From positions 42,829 through 106,828 of the forward strand of contig CAJPKC010000002.1 of NCBI GenBank assembly GCA_905370255.1: a stretch of 64,000 nt of DNA. Direction: 5' to 3'. The notes beneath the pieces were generated by a model, which searched no databases, was not told the DNA's origin, and worked only from the letters and a program-made list of their open reading frames with translations. Positions within the stretch are counted from its first letter, which is position 1. Each line of letters starts with the position of its first letter. Both the position numbers and the translations under genes were made by a program. This document shows, one piece after another, positions 42,700 through 50,799 of this stretch. The stretch comes from Streptococcus oralis. Lineage in GTDB: Bacteria > Bacillota > Bacilli > Lactobacillales > Streptococcaceae.

Positions 42700-45600
42700 A
42701 TGGAATATGCATTTATCCCTCAACTTGAGCGGGAATATCTTTGGGTGCGTTCTATGCAAGATGCACGTGCGAAGATGGGTCTTCAGCCTTTATCTCCTTC
42801 GAAACTTCGTCGCTTGGCGAACGAGGTTCGTGAGATTAAAGGTTCGGAATTTGGTTTAGAGTCTTATGATGCAGTTGTTCAGCAATTGTTGATTCAAGAT
42901 GAACAAATTGATTCATCTATTAATGTTGCTCAAATTTTTAATAGAGAAAATCTATTAAATGATTGGGGTGTTGCTATTAAGGAATTTCGTAAGACAGCTG
43001 CGCCGATTGAAGACGGTAATGGAAATGTTATTGACTTGACAACGATTCCAGTTACGGCTATCAATGAAGATTATGGTCAATATTTGAATGATGGTAATAT
43101 TGATAATGCTGTTTTTTATGTGAATCGTGCAGATTACGCCAAATTTATTGATGCTAAATCTAATGGTAATTCGGTTGATAATATTCTTCCACGCGCTGTT
43201 GTGAATTTGGATGATGAGTTTGTTCGGCCAACTCGTAAGTTGAGTCGTGAAGGTAAAACTAAAGTAGCTCGTCCAGATATGCCGACTGAAGAGGTCTATA
43301 CTGTTTATGGTTGGAATGGTCGTAAGTTAGAAAACGGTGAAGTAGAGCCGGGTCTTAAAGATATGATGGATACGCTCATCAGTAAAGAAGATCGTGCTAT
43401 TATGTCTCGAGTGTTTAGCGATACAGAAATTCGTTCTGACCGTGCTCAATACATTGTGAATATGTTCAATGAGCTTCGTAAAAATGGTTATGATGTTTCT
43501 GTTCAAGAACCATTATCATATCTTGGCGATGTGGCTCAATTGAATGTGCGTATTGATAACAATACAGTTCTTCGTTTGTATGACGAATCTAATCCTGAAT
43601 ATGTTGGACGCGTACAAACACCAACACGTATGTATTATTGGCAAGCGGAAGGTAAAGGTAAAGCGATTCTTGAGGAATTGAATAGTACATTTGCACCATC
43701 TGTACAAGATTCGATGCGTTTGTTGGACGCGGTTACAGGTCGTACAGTCTCTACATTGTCTCAACACCGTTATTCTCGAAACAATGGTCGTGCGGATGAC
43801 ACATTGGCTGAATTCAATAAGAATACGAATGGTGCGGCATATTCAAACTATCGCTTTACAGATATTACGCTAGATCATCCAACGGCGACTGAGGTTGTTG
43901 ATGGTGTTGAACGTCCTGTGCGATATAATGTTTATAGTGCACCTCGTGGAAATAGTGCGAAATCAGTATCATTTGAATCAAAAGATGCCGCAACCGAGTT
44001 TTTGAAACGTCAAATTGATTTGGCGACTGTTGCTTATAGGGATAGTATTAAGTTTGATGAATTGTCTGAAGCCGCTGTAGTTGTTGAGCAGGCTCGTGAG
44101 ATTTTGGATAATCGTGCTTATACGAATGATCAAAAGAAAGAAGCTCGTGCTTTGTTAGAAGAGGCAAACGCGCATGTAGAGCACTTGTTTGATAATCGTT
44201 ATAGTTTATCTCAATCTGAGTTGTTCGATGATATGGTTCAAATTCGTCATTATATGGCGCATCCTGAAGTCTACAATGCTACTCGTAAGTTTGAGTTGAC
44301 ATCTATTCCTGATGAAGATGTTAAGTTGGAATTGGAAGACTTTATTAAGGCTTCGGCTGATGGGTTCACTGATCCAGAACAGGCGCTTGAAGAATTGCAT
44401 AAAGTCTTTATTGCGACACATCTTGGTGATTTCGAAAATGGATTCAATCCTGCAATTGTAGCAGAACTTGGTGCGGATGAAAATCGTCCACGTTTGAGTT
44501 ATGCTGTTGAAGCAGCTATTAAACGTTCAGGTTATGATCAATCTAAATTGATCGGTAATGAAATGGCTGTGGATCGTTTGCGAGATCGTATGATTGAGTT
44601 TGATCCTGAAACTGCTCGTAGTCTTGCGGATGTGTTGGCTTCTGATCCAGAACAAAAGGAATATCAAACGAAAGCGATGTTGCGTGTTCAAGAACATTTG
44701 GACGTAGATAATATTTCGAACGTTGATATTCAAATTGACGATAATGGTGTTATTCAGTATTCATATGACCGTCCAAATATTTTCGGCAAAGATGGTTCGA
44801 CTCAACGAATGACTAACCAAATTGGTCAAGTATTTAACGAAGACGAATACGGTATTATTCAAACTAAATTTGTAGCGTCTGAATCATTTGGTTTCGTTCC
44901 GGGTTATGAAGCGTATTTTGTACCGGGTGAAACGCATAAGATTGTGGCTGGTTTAGAGACTGATGATGAACGTCGTGCACGTTTGCGTTTACGTTCTTAT
45001 GAGCAAGCTATTATGGCTGAAATTGATAAGAACATGGTTGAACAAATGCAGGGTGCTTATCTAGGTGGTCGTGGTGATGACCGTTATGATAACTTTGTAG
45101 ATACCATGGGCGCATCATCACTCAATAAGGTTTATCGTAGTCAGTTGCAAGGTTTCAAATTAGATCCTGATTATACGAAACGGTTCTTGGAACTTCGGTC
45201 TGAAGATGAATTGAAAGCCAATATTCGCACACTTCGTAATCGTGTTCGTTTCCCTAACCGTTATGGTGATATTTCAGGTACGAACTTTGACGATTATGTT
45301 CAACAAGATGGTTTCAACGAAGCTAAATTGGTCGGTGAAAACCTTCGTGTGGTTGATCCTAAGTGGAATAACATTTTTGATCCTTATATGTTGGGTTCTG
45401 GTAAGAACCAAGGGGTTGAACGTTACTTAGTTGATGGTGCGGTTGTTAATGCTGACGGAACGGTTAAAGCGTCTGATGGTTGGGAAAATCCATTTACGGG
45501 TAAATTGGAACGTGACCGTGTAGCAATGACAAAACAAGAATCATTCAAATATATTGATTCTATGCCGAGTGACCGTCAAATGATGGCAACCAAGCAAGCT

Positions 45601-48531
45601 CTTGTGGCACTTCAGGTAACAGAACCTGTAGGAGTTGCGTTTATGAACTTCGGTGGTTGGACATATGATGACGGTATGGTTATTTCGAAAGAATATGCTG
45701 AGAAATATCAAGTACCTGTTTATGAAGATGAAAACGGAGCAATGCGTGCGCAACGTAAAGGTGACAAGCAATCTGACTTCGGTTCAAATAAAGGGGTTGC
45801 CAATCTTATTATTGACCGTAATATGAGTGAGGAAGAAGCTCGTGCGCAAGGTATTTGGAAAGAAGTTCAATTCTTTAAAGCAAATCCTGAGTTGGATGTT
45901 GTAATGGGTCCTTATGCAACACTTTCTCGTAATAATATGTCTGTATTGAAACAAGCACGTGATACGAAAACGATTGATCTGGTCGATCCTCTTCGCGGTG
46001 AAGTTAAACCGAATGGTATTGGGTTCATGCCAATGATGATTACGGATATGACGGTTGATAAGAAATCACACGTTTATGACAAATCGGATGTTGCTAAAGG
46101 TAAAGGTCGTTCGGTTTCAACATTGTTGATGTTGAACTTGCAAGCACTTGGTGCGAAAGGCATCATCAACGAAGTTTATGGTAACAACGTAACACCGTGG
46201 ACTGACTTGCGTGAATATGCGTTGGTTCAAGGGGTTGATATTGATCATGATGGTAATTTGAAAATGGGATATCATCCGCAAGAAGGTGAAGAGCGTCTTC
46301 ATTTTAAAGTTGATCCAAATAAATCAGCCGATGATTTCATGAAAGAAATCGCGAATAATGGTGGTATTTTGAACTTGCCATTCCCGTTGATTAATAACCG
46401 ATTGAACAATATTCTTATTACTGGTGAAAACCCACGTTTACTTAAAGGTTATGATGTTCGTTCATTTACTCGTGATGAAAATGGTGAATTTGGTATTCCT
46501 GTGTTATCAGGGGCGTTACGTCGTTCTACTGAAATGATGGACGGTTCGACTGCGACTCATGATGTGACTGATCACTATATTGAAATTTATAAACGTGCCG
46601 CATCTTATATTGAAGTATCTGATAAGATTAAAGAACTTCAAGCAAATGGTGGTGATGAAGCTGAAATTGCTAAGTTAAAGAGCCAACAAACTAAGTTATG
46701 GCAAAATGCACAACGTTATTATGAACGTATTCAAACGGATACTGCGCCGAAGATTGATGGTCCAGGTGCGAATGGTAAGCATTCTTTGATTCGTGATAAG
46801 ATTACGTCTAAACGTATGAATAATTCAGCGACACTTGTTGCGTGTGCTGATCCGCGTCTTGGTGTAAATCAAATTGCGATTTCAAGAGAAACGGCTGAGA
46901 AAATGGGTCTTGAAGAAGGATCTAAAGTTCTTGGTTGGCGCGACCCTACGTGGCGCACAGGTGCTGTTCGTAGTTTTGAAATCACGATCGATGATAGTGT
47001 TACTGGTTTTGCAATGAATCCACTTATGGATAAATCGCATGATGGAGACTTTGACGGTGATGCGTATGGTTTTGTTGCATTGAAATCTGAAGAAGCTCTT
47101 AAAGAATTAGATACGTTATTGTCGCATGAAGCTAATATTTTGAACTATGGTGACGGTCAAGTTGAAATTGATGGTGAAAAGTATTATCCGTTGTTTGTGA
47201 ATGACGGCATGGACGTTGCTTCAAGCAGTCATGCTTTTAAAGAAAATGGCAAAGATGATCCAGAAGAACTTCGTAAGAAAGCAACCATTATGGCAAATGA
47301 CCCATCAGTTGATCGTAAAGAAATTCTTAATGTTTTGAATGAATATGTTCATACGGCTTTGCGCAGTGATGAAAACTTTGCAACGGATTATGTTGATTTG
47401 ACCGATAGTCAAACGGTTATGACAAGTCTTGGTAAGATTGTCAATAAGAAAGCCAAAGGTAAAGCTAGTCATTTACTTGAGTGCGCTAAATATGAGGGTG
47501 CACAATTAGTTGGCGTTCAATTTGACACAGTAAATGTTAATGAACCAATTAATTATGTATCGAGCGATACGCATCAAGCCACGAACGTTGAAGTTGTTAC
47601 TGAATTGTTGGGTGATGTCAAAGAGGGAATGTTGATTGACGTATTAAATGTTGATGCGCCTGCTATTGAAACATTTGCGACGGATAAGGATCGTTTAGCT
47701 GTTCAATATGCGACTGCTACGAAATCTGATAATACAGGTCGTCCTGGTACTATGATGCAGGATGCAACGGCTGCTTTTCGTAATGAAGCGTTACGCGAGG
47801 CTATGGAGATTTTCTATAAACCTACCCAAATGACTCTTCAAATTAAACACAATGCCGTACAAGCTTATGACATTAATAAACAATTTAGCAATAATGGTAA
47901 CATTTCGCAATTGTTTATTAAAGGTCAAAATCCAGATAATGAACGCGCGTCAAATGGTATGAGTAAAGGTGCTCGTATTTCATCTAAAGAATGGATTGCG
48001 AAAGTAGGGTCTGAGCTTAAGTTGTTAGGTTTGGATTATAATGAGGAGCATCTTCAAGTTCTCGGTAAGGCTATGTCTAGAGAGAATGGCGATATGATGA
48101 CTTTGTCTGAAGCCTTTAACGAGAAAACATCGTATTTCAATAAATTATCATTTGGTGGTAGTGTTCGTAATAATTATACCTTGTATGATGATTCTAATAC
48201 GAAAATGGGTGGTGTCGCCGCGTTGTGCCACGGTGCGGTTATGAGCGAATGTCTTTTCAGAGACGAAAACGACATCGACCGTGCGGTTGTTCCAAATGCA
48301 ATTAAAGACAAGTCTGTTATTATGGCTCGTCCGGATGTTCTTGTTCAAAAACAAAATTCATTCGAAGAAATTAAGACTCGTTTGACAGAACTTGAACAAG
48401 ATGATCAACGTAAGTTGACAATTGATCGCGAAGTTGAGTCTGAAGTTGTAGTAGAAACACCAACTGTTAAAACGGTCACAACTCCAACAGTTGAAGTTGA
48501 AGCGGAGGATGATCATGACTTTAGTTTATAG
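42700..48531 (+). CDS. Single-chain beta/beta-prime-like DNA-dependent RNA polymerase
   Basis: 1943 residues from ATG 42700 (AGAAAGTGAG upstream). Residues 1 to about 940 are unrecognised. From about 955 on the order follows the C-terminal half of bacterial beta: DRQMMATKQALVAL (beta fork), FGGWTYDDGMVIS (984-996), GDKQSDFGSNKGV (1021-1033, like GDKxxxRHGNKGV), VMGPYATLSRNNMSV (1068 on, like VLNPLGVPSRMNIGQ), then a stretch from about 1134 like the beta C-terminus that ends in bacterial beta. It continues as beta-prime: ITSKRMNNSATLV (1368 on, like GKRVDxSGRSVI), RDPTWRTGAVRSFE (1414 on, like RxPTLHRxSIQAFE) and DGDFDGDAYG (1448-1457) with the catalytic DFDGD aspartates, then KAKGKASHLLECAKYEG (bridge-helix-like). 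An acidic tail closes it. All metal-binding Asp residues are present, so activity is expected. The template and promoters are unknown. Confidence 0.88.
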   Translation: MEYAFIPQLEREYLWVRSMQDARAKMGLQPLSPSKLRRLANEVREIKGSEFGLESYDAVVQQLLIQDEQIDSSINVAQIFNRENLLNDWGVAIKEFRKTAAPIEDGNGNVIDLTTIPVTAINEDYGQYLNDGNIDNAVFYVNRADYAKFIDAKSNGNSVDNILPRAVVNLDDEFVRPTRKLSREGKTKVARPDMPTEEVYTVYGWNGRKLENGEVEPGLKDMMDTLISKEDRAIMSRVFSDTEIRSDRAQYIVNMFNELRKNGYDVSVQEPLSYLGDVAQLNVRIDNNTVLRLYDESNPEYVGRVQTPTRMYYWQAEGKGKAILEELNSTFAPSVQDSMRLLDAVTGRTVSTLSQHRYSRNNGRADDTLAEFNKNTNGAAYSNYRFTDITLDHPTATEVVDGVERPVRYNVYSAPRGNSAKSVSFESKDAATEFLKRQIDLATVAYRDSIKFDELSEAAVVVEQAREILDNRAYTNDQKKEARALLEEANAHVEHLFDNRYSLSQSELFDDMVQIRHYMAHPEVYNATRKFELTSIPDEDVKLELEDFIKASADGFTDPEQALEELHKVFIATHLGDFENGFNPAIVAELGADENRPRLSYAVEAAIKRSGYDQSKLIGNEMAVDRLRDRMIEFDPETARSLADVLASDPEQKEYQTKAMLRVQEHLDVDNISNVDIQIDDNGVIQYSYDRPNIFGKDGSTQRMTNQIGQVFNEDEYGIIQTKFVASESFGFVPGYEAYFVPGETHKIVAGLETDDERRARLRLRSYEQAIMAEIDKNMVEQMQGAYLGGRGDDRYDNFVDTMGASSLNKVYRSQLQGFKLDPDYTKRFLELRSEDELKANIRTLRNRVRFPNRYGDISGTNFDDYVQQDGFNEAKLVGENLRVVDPKWNNIFDPYMLGSGKNQGVERYLVDGAVVNADGTVKASDGWENPFTGKLERDRVAMTKQESFKYIDSMPSDRQMMATKQALVALQVTEPVGVAFMNFGGWTYDDGMVISKEYAEKYQVPVYEDENGAMRAQRKGDKQSDFGSNKGVANLIIDRNMSEEEARAQGIWKEVQFFKANPELDVVMGPYATLSRNNMSVLKQARDTKTIDLVDPLRGEVKPNGIGFMPMMITDMTVDKKSHVYDKSDVAKGKGRSVSTLLMLNLQALGAKGIINEVYGNNVTPWTDLREYALVQGVDIDHDGNLKMGYHPQEGEERLHFKVDPNKSADDFMKEIANNGGILNLPFPLINNRLNNILITGENPRLLKGYDVRSFTRDENGEFGIPVLSGALRRSTEMMDGSTATHDVTDHYIEIYKRAASYIEVSDKIKELQANGGDEAEIAKLKSQQTKLWQNAQRYYERIQTDTAPKIDGPGANGKHSLIRDKITSKRMNNSATLVACADPRLGVNQIAISRETAEKMGLEEGSKVLGWRDPTWRTGAVRSFEITIDDSVTGFAMNPLMDKSHDGDFDGDAYGFVALKSEEALKELDTLLSHEANILNYGDGQVEIDGEKYYPLFVNDGMDVASSSHAFKENGKDDPEELRKKATIMANDPSVDRKEILNVLNEYVHTALRSDENFATDYVDLTDSQTVMTSLGKIVNKKAKGKASHLLECAKYEGAQLVGVQFDTVNVNEPINYVSSDTHQATNVEVVTELLGDVKEGMLIDVLNVDAPAIETFATDKDRLAVQYATATKSDNTGRPGTMMQDATAAFRNEALREAMEIFYKPTQMTLQIKHNAVQAYDINKQFSNNGNISQLFIKGQNPDNERASNGMSKGARISSKEWIAKVGSELKLLGLDYNEEHLQVLGKAMSRENGDMMTLSEAFNEKTSYFNKLSFGGSVRNNYTLYDDSNTKMGGVAALCHGAVMSECLFRDENDIDRAVVPNAIKDKSVIMARPDVLVQKQNSFEEIKTRLTELEQDDQRKLTIDREVESEVVVETPTVKTVTTPTVEVEAEDDHDFSL

Positions 48532-49378
48532 TTCTAAGAAAGATGTTCCGACAATGTGGAAGTTCATTGATTATTCCGAACGTCATTCGAAACAGAATGT
48601 TTTTGAGGGTAACGGAGGCTATCGCCTCCAATGCCCTGATATTGTTCGTGAAATTTCATCAGGTGAACGAGATCCGTTTGAGATTACCGTTATGGAATAT
48701 CGTCAACAAACTGCGGAACATTTTGATAAGATGTCTATGATTTATAATCAAATGAAGAATCATCCGAATGTTTATCATCAATTGTATATGCAAATTTATG
48801 ATAACGAGTTCAACTTGTATCCAAAAGGTTTCGAACCGCCTGCGATGGTGGCTCATTATCATTATTCAAATATGCTATATGACCAATTGTTGTTGCAGAA
48901 AATTGATGGCTGCTTAGAGGCGGGTTATATCAACGGAAATGATAAGATGGTTGATGCTCAGCCAACAATTGAAGCGAATTTGATGCATATTGGTGATATT
49001 GTTTGGGATGATTTAGAAGTATATGACTATTTGTCATCGGTGTCTAAAACGGTTTATTCCGATTATTTGGATTACAAATATAGTAGTCAGACCTTTAAAT
49101 ACAAAGATTTCAATATGCGTGTTGTTGATCATAATGCGAATGTGTTATCAATTGTTAATGACAATATGGCTTCGTTAGAGCCTTATCAATTACAACCAGG
49201 CGAATCCTATAACGAAGTAAAACGAATGTACAATCGCAAGTACTACGATATTTTGGAAGAACCGGTTGTTTCAAAAGAATTATTGAAGAATAAGGTTCAA
49301 ATCAATAAACGCTATCGTATGGCTCTAGATGGTGTTTTAAATAACGAAGGTGTTCGTTATAGTGAACCATCGTTGTAA
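48515..49378 (+). CDS. Unrecognised protein translationally coupled to the polymerase-like gene
   Basis: 287 residues from ATG 48515, which overlaps the end of the polymerase gene by 17 nt; GGAGG lies 7 nt upstream inside that gene. The sequence is Tyr/Asp/Asn/Met-rich and mostly helical, with no membrane segment or known motif. Overlapping, co-transcribed genes often encode partners, so a polymerase subunit, promoter-recognition factor or chaperone is a fair hypothesis, without support from sequence similarity. A terminator follows. Confidence 0.65.
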   Translation: MTLVYSSKKDVPTMWKFIDYSERHSKQNVFEGNGGYRLQCPDIVREISSGERDPFEITVMEYRQQTAEHFDKMSMIYNQMKNHPNVYHQLYMQIYDNEFNLYPKGFEPPAMVAHYHYSNMLYDQLLLQKIDGCLEAGYINGNDKMVDAQPTIEANLMHIGDIVWDDLEVYDYLSSVSKTVYSDYLDYKYSSQTFKYKDFNMRVVDHNANVLSIVNDNMASLEPYQLQPGESYNEVKRMYNRKYYDILEEPVVSKELLKNKVQINKRYRMALDGVLNNEGVRYSEPSL

Positions 49379-49383
49379 ATAAA

Positions 49384-49409
49384 AAAAGAGAAGCAATTGC
49401 TTCTCTTTT
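49384..49409 (+). terminator. Intrinsic terminator of the polymerase operon
   Basis: AAAAGAGAAGC, AATT, GCTTCTCTTTT. Confidence 0.85.
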
Positions 49410-49487
49410 AATTTGCGTTTAAATGGCTCTATTTTGACCCACATTGCGTTTTATTGAGTTGGTCGGTTGATTGTACCACCTTAGGTT

Positions 49488-49509
49488 AAAATCGCTTAGA
49501 AACGATTTT
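49488..49509 (-). terminator. Hairpin after the - strand small-gene cluster
   Basis: AAAATCG (49488-49494) and CGATTTT (49503-49509); on - the right arm runs into TTTTAACC. A modest terminator 6 nt after the stop at 49515. Confidence 0.5.
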
Positions 49510-49514
49510 AGAGG

Positions 49515-49889
49515 CTAATTTTGTGATGTGATATTTGAGCCGATTGTGTCGATACATTCGTCGATTGTTGATTCGCTATTTGTGAGTGGATTTAAGAGTG
49601 ATTCAATTTTAGCATATAGTTCGACACCAGTGTATGTGTTTATTGTATTAAACCAGTCTAAAACGTCTGTCTTAGTATAGGTTCCTTTTTTATTGAAGGT
49701 TGTGATACCTTGTAACCATTGGTCGAAAGCTTCAAATAGACGATCGTTATAGTTGACTTGAGCTAAAATGAAAACGGTGTCAATTTTGATAGCTCCGTAT
49801 TGTAGTTGTTTTAGTTCGTCTTGTGTGAACCATTTTAGCTTTTTAAGCGGAATGTATTGTTGTAATACTCGATGCGGTGTTTGTTGCAT
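49515..49889 (-). CDS. Small helical protein, unrecognised
   Basis: 124 residues, Gln/Leu/Thr-rich and mostly helical, beginning MQQTPHRVLQQYIPLKK. AGAAAGGA 5 nt before the ATG. Last gene of a four-gene - strand cluster; 12 nt after the stop of the next gene. No motif. Confidence 0.65.
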   Translation of the reverse strand: MQQTPHRVLQQYIPLKKLKWFTQDELKQLQYGAIKIDTVFILAQVNYNDRLFEAFDQWLQGITTFNKKGTYTKTDVLDWFNTINTYTGVELYAKIESLLNPLTNSESTIDECIDTIGSNITSQN

Positions 49890-49901
49890 GGGGTTCCTTT
49901 C

Positions 49902-50150
49902 TTATTTGTTTTCTTCGCTACGGAGTGTAACTAAGTAATCGGCAATGAGGAGGCCGTAGCGTTGCAGTTGCATGGTTGGAGTAGTTACAGGTTGCCACAT
50001 TACTTTATAGCCGGCTTGAGCGAATTCGTCATAGCGATCGTGCCCATCAGGAACGATGTCGACGACTTCAATGGTATCATTTGGGTCAAATTGTTCGAGT
50101 GTTTCAATAAGTTCTCGAACTGTGACGTTGTGATAATAATCTTGAGTCAT
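49902..50150 (-). CDS. Small acidic protein, unrecognised
   Basis: 82 residues with VRELIETLEQFDPNDTIEVVDI, a pattern of helix, turn and strand often seen in small phage proteins of unknown function (about 10 percent Asp). AAAGGA precedes the ATG. Stop and next gene's start are adjacent, so this is an operon with its neighbours. Confidence 0.65.
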   Translation of the reverse strand: MTQDYYHNVTVRELIETLEQFDPNDTIEVVDIVPDGHDRYDEFAQAGYKVMWQPVTTPTMQLQRYGLLIADYLVTLRSEENK

Positions 50151-50381
50151 TTATTTTTCCTTTTTGATATAATATTGTTCATATCCGAATGTTACAATGT
50201 AATCGTATTCGGGTATATTGGTTTCGTTTTCGAAAAGTTGGTGTAGTGTGTATACGCGGTATTTTTTATGACGTATACGAAACTTGTTGTTTGAATTTTT
50301 GTGAATTGCTGAAGGCGCAACATCATATAGTTGTGATAAAATTGCGATTTTTGGATCGGATGTGTATTGTTTATTTACCAT
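50151..50381 (-). CDS. Small basic protein, unrecognised
   Basis: 76 residues, Tyr/Lys/Ile-rich. Residues 10-50 (PKIAILSQLYDVAPSAIHK, then RHKKYRVYTLHQLF) could fold as a small DNA-binding helix-turn-helix-like unit, but this is not convincing. Starts 3 nt after the stop of the upstream gene and lacks a clear ribosome site, so translation is probably coupled. Confidence 0.6.
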   Translation of the reverse strand: MVNKQYTSDPKIAILSQLYDVAPSAIHKNSNNKFRIRHKKYRVYTLHQLFENETNIPEYDYIVTFGYEQYYIKKEK

Positions 50382-50384
50382 AGC

Positions 50385-50732
50385 TTAGACATATTTTAAT
50401 AATTTTGTGAAAGAGACAAATCCATTTTTCTCAGAATCGAAACAGTACCATTTTTGTGTTTTAGTGTTAAATACATAGGCGTAATCAGGTTTGTCTTTTT
50501 GATTAGCGATGAAATACTTGATAGAGTATCGCATTTCGTTATTTAGCAAGCGATCTTTCATTGGTTTGAATTGAGTGCTTGTTTCGTATGTTGTTAAAAG
50601 TTCATAGATTTTTGAGGGATTATTGTAATAGGTGTTTAGAATGGGATATGCTTTGTCAGGCGTTGTGTTTTCTGTAACGAGAGCGTAATTATATCCAGCT
50701 TGGTCTAAAATACCGATATAGGCTGTAGACAT
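50385..50732 (-). CDS. Small protein, unrecognised
   Basis: 115 residues starting MSTAYIGILDQAGYNYALVT, Tyr/Lys/Thr-rich, mixed alpha/beta. AGAAAGGAATTCC is upstream. First gene of the four-gene - strand cluster. The terminator of the surface-exclusion-like gene lies just upstream and no good promoter is seen, so expression may come from readthrough. Confidence 0.65.
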   Translation of the reverse strand: MSTAYIGILDQAGYNYALVTENTTPDKAYPILNTYYNNPSKIYELLTTYETSTQFKPMKDRLLNNEMRYSIKYFIANQKDKPDYAYVFNTKTQKWYCFDSEKNGFVSFTKLLKYV

Positions 50733-50761
50733 AGGAATTCCTTTCTATTAGATTTTTTTAC

Positions 50762-50793
50762 AAAAAAAAGAAAGACTGAGTTTCCTCAGTCTT
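50762..50793 (-). terminator. Terminator of the SEC10/PgrA-type gene
   Basis: AAGACTGAG (50772-50780), TTTC, CTCAGTCTT (50785-50793); on - the stem is followed by TTTC and a long T-run. Confidence 0.85.
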
Positions 50794-50799
50794 ATTTTA

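Noticed and set aside
49411..49487. Origin or regulatory site in the gap after the polymerase operon
   Set aside because: It has one GACCCA but no cluster of repeats, promoter or ORF; nothing beyond the flanking terminators is seen.
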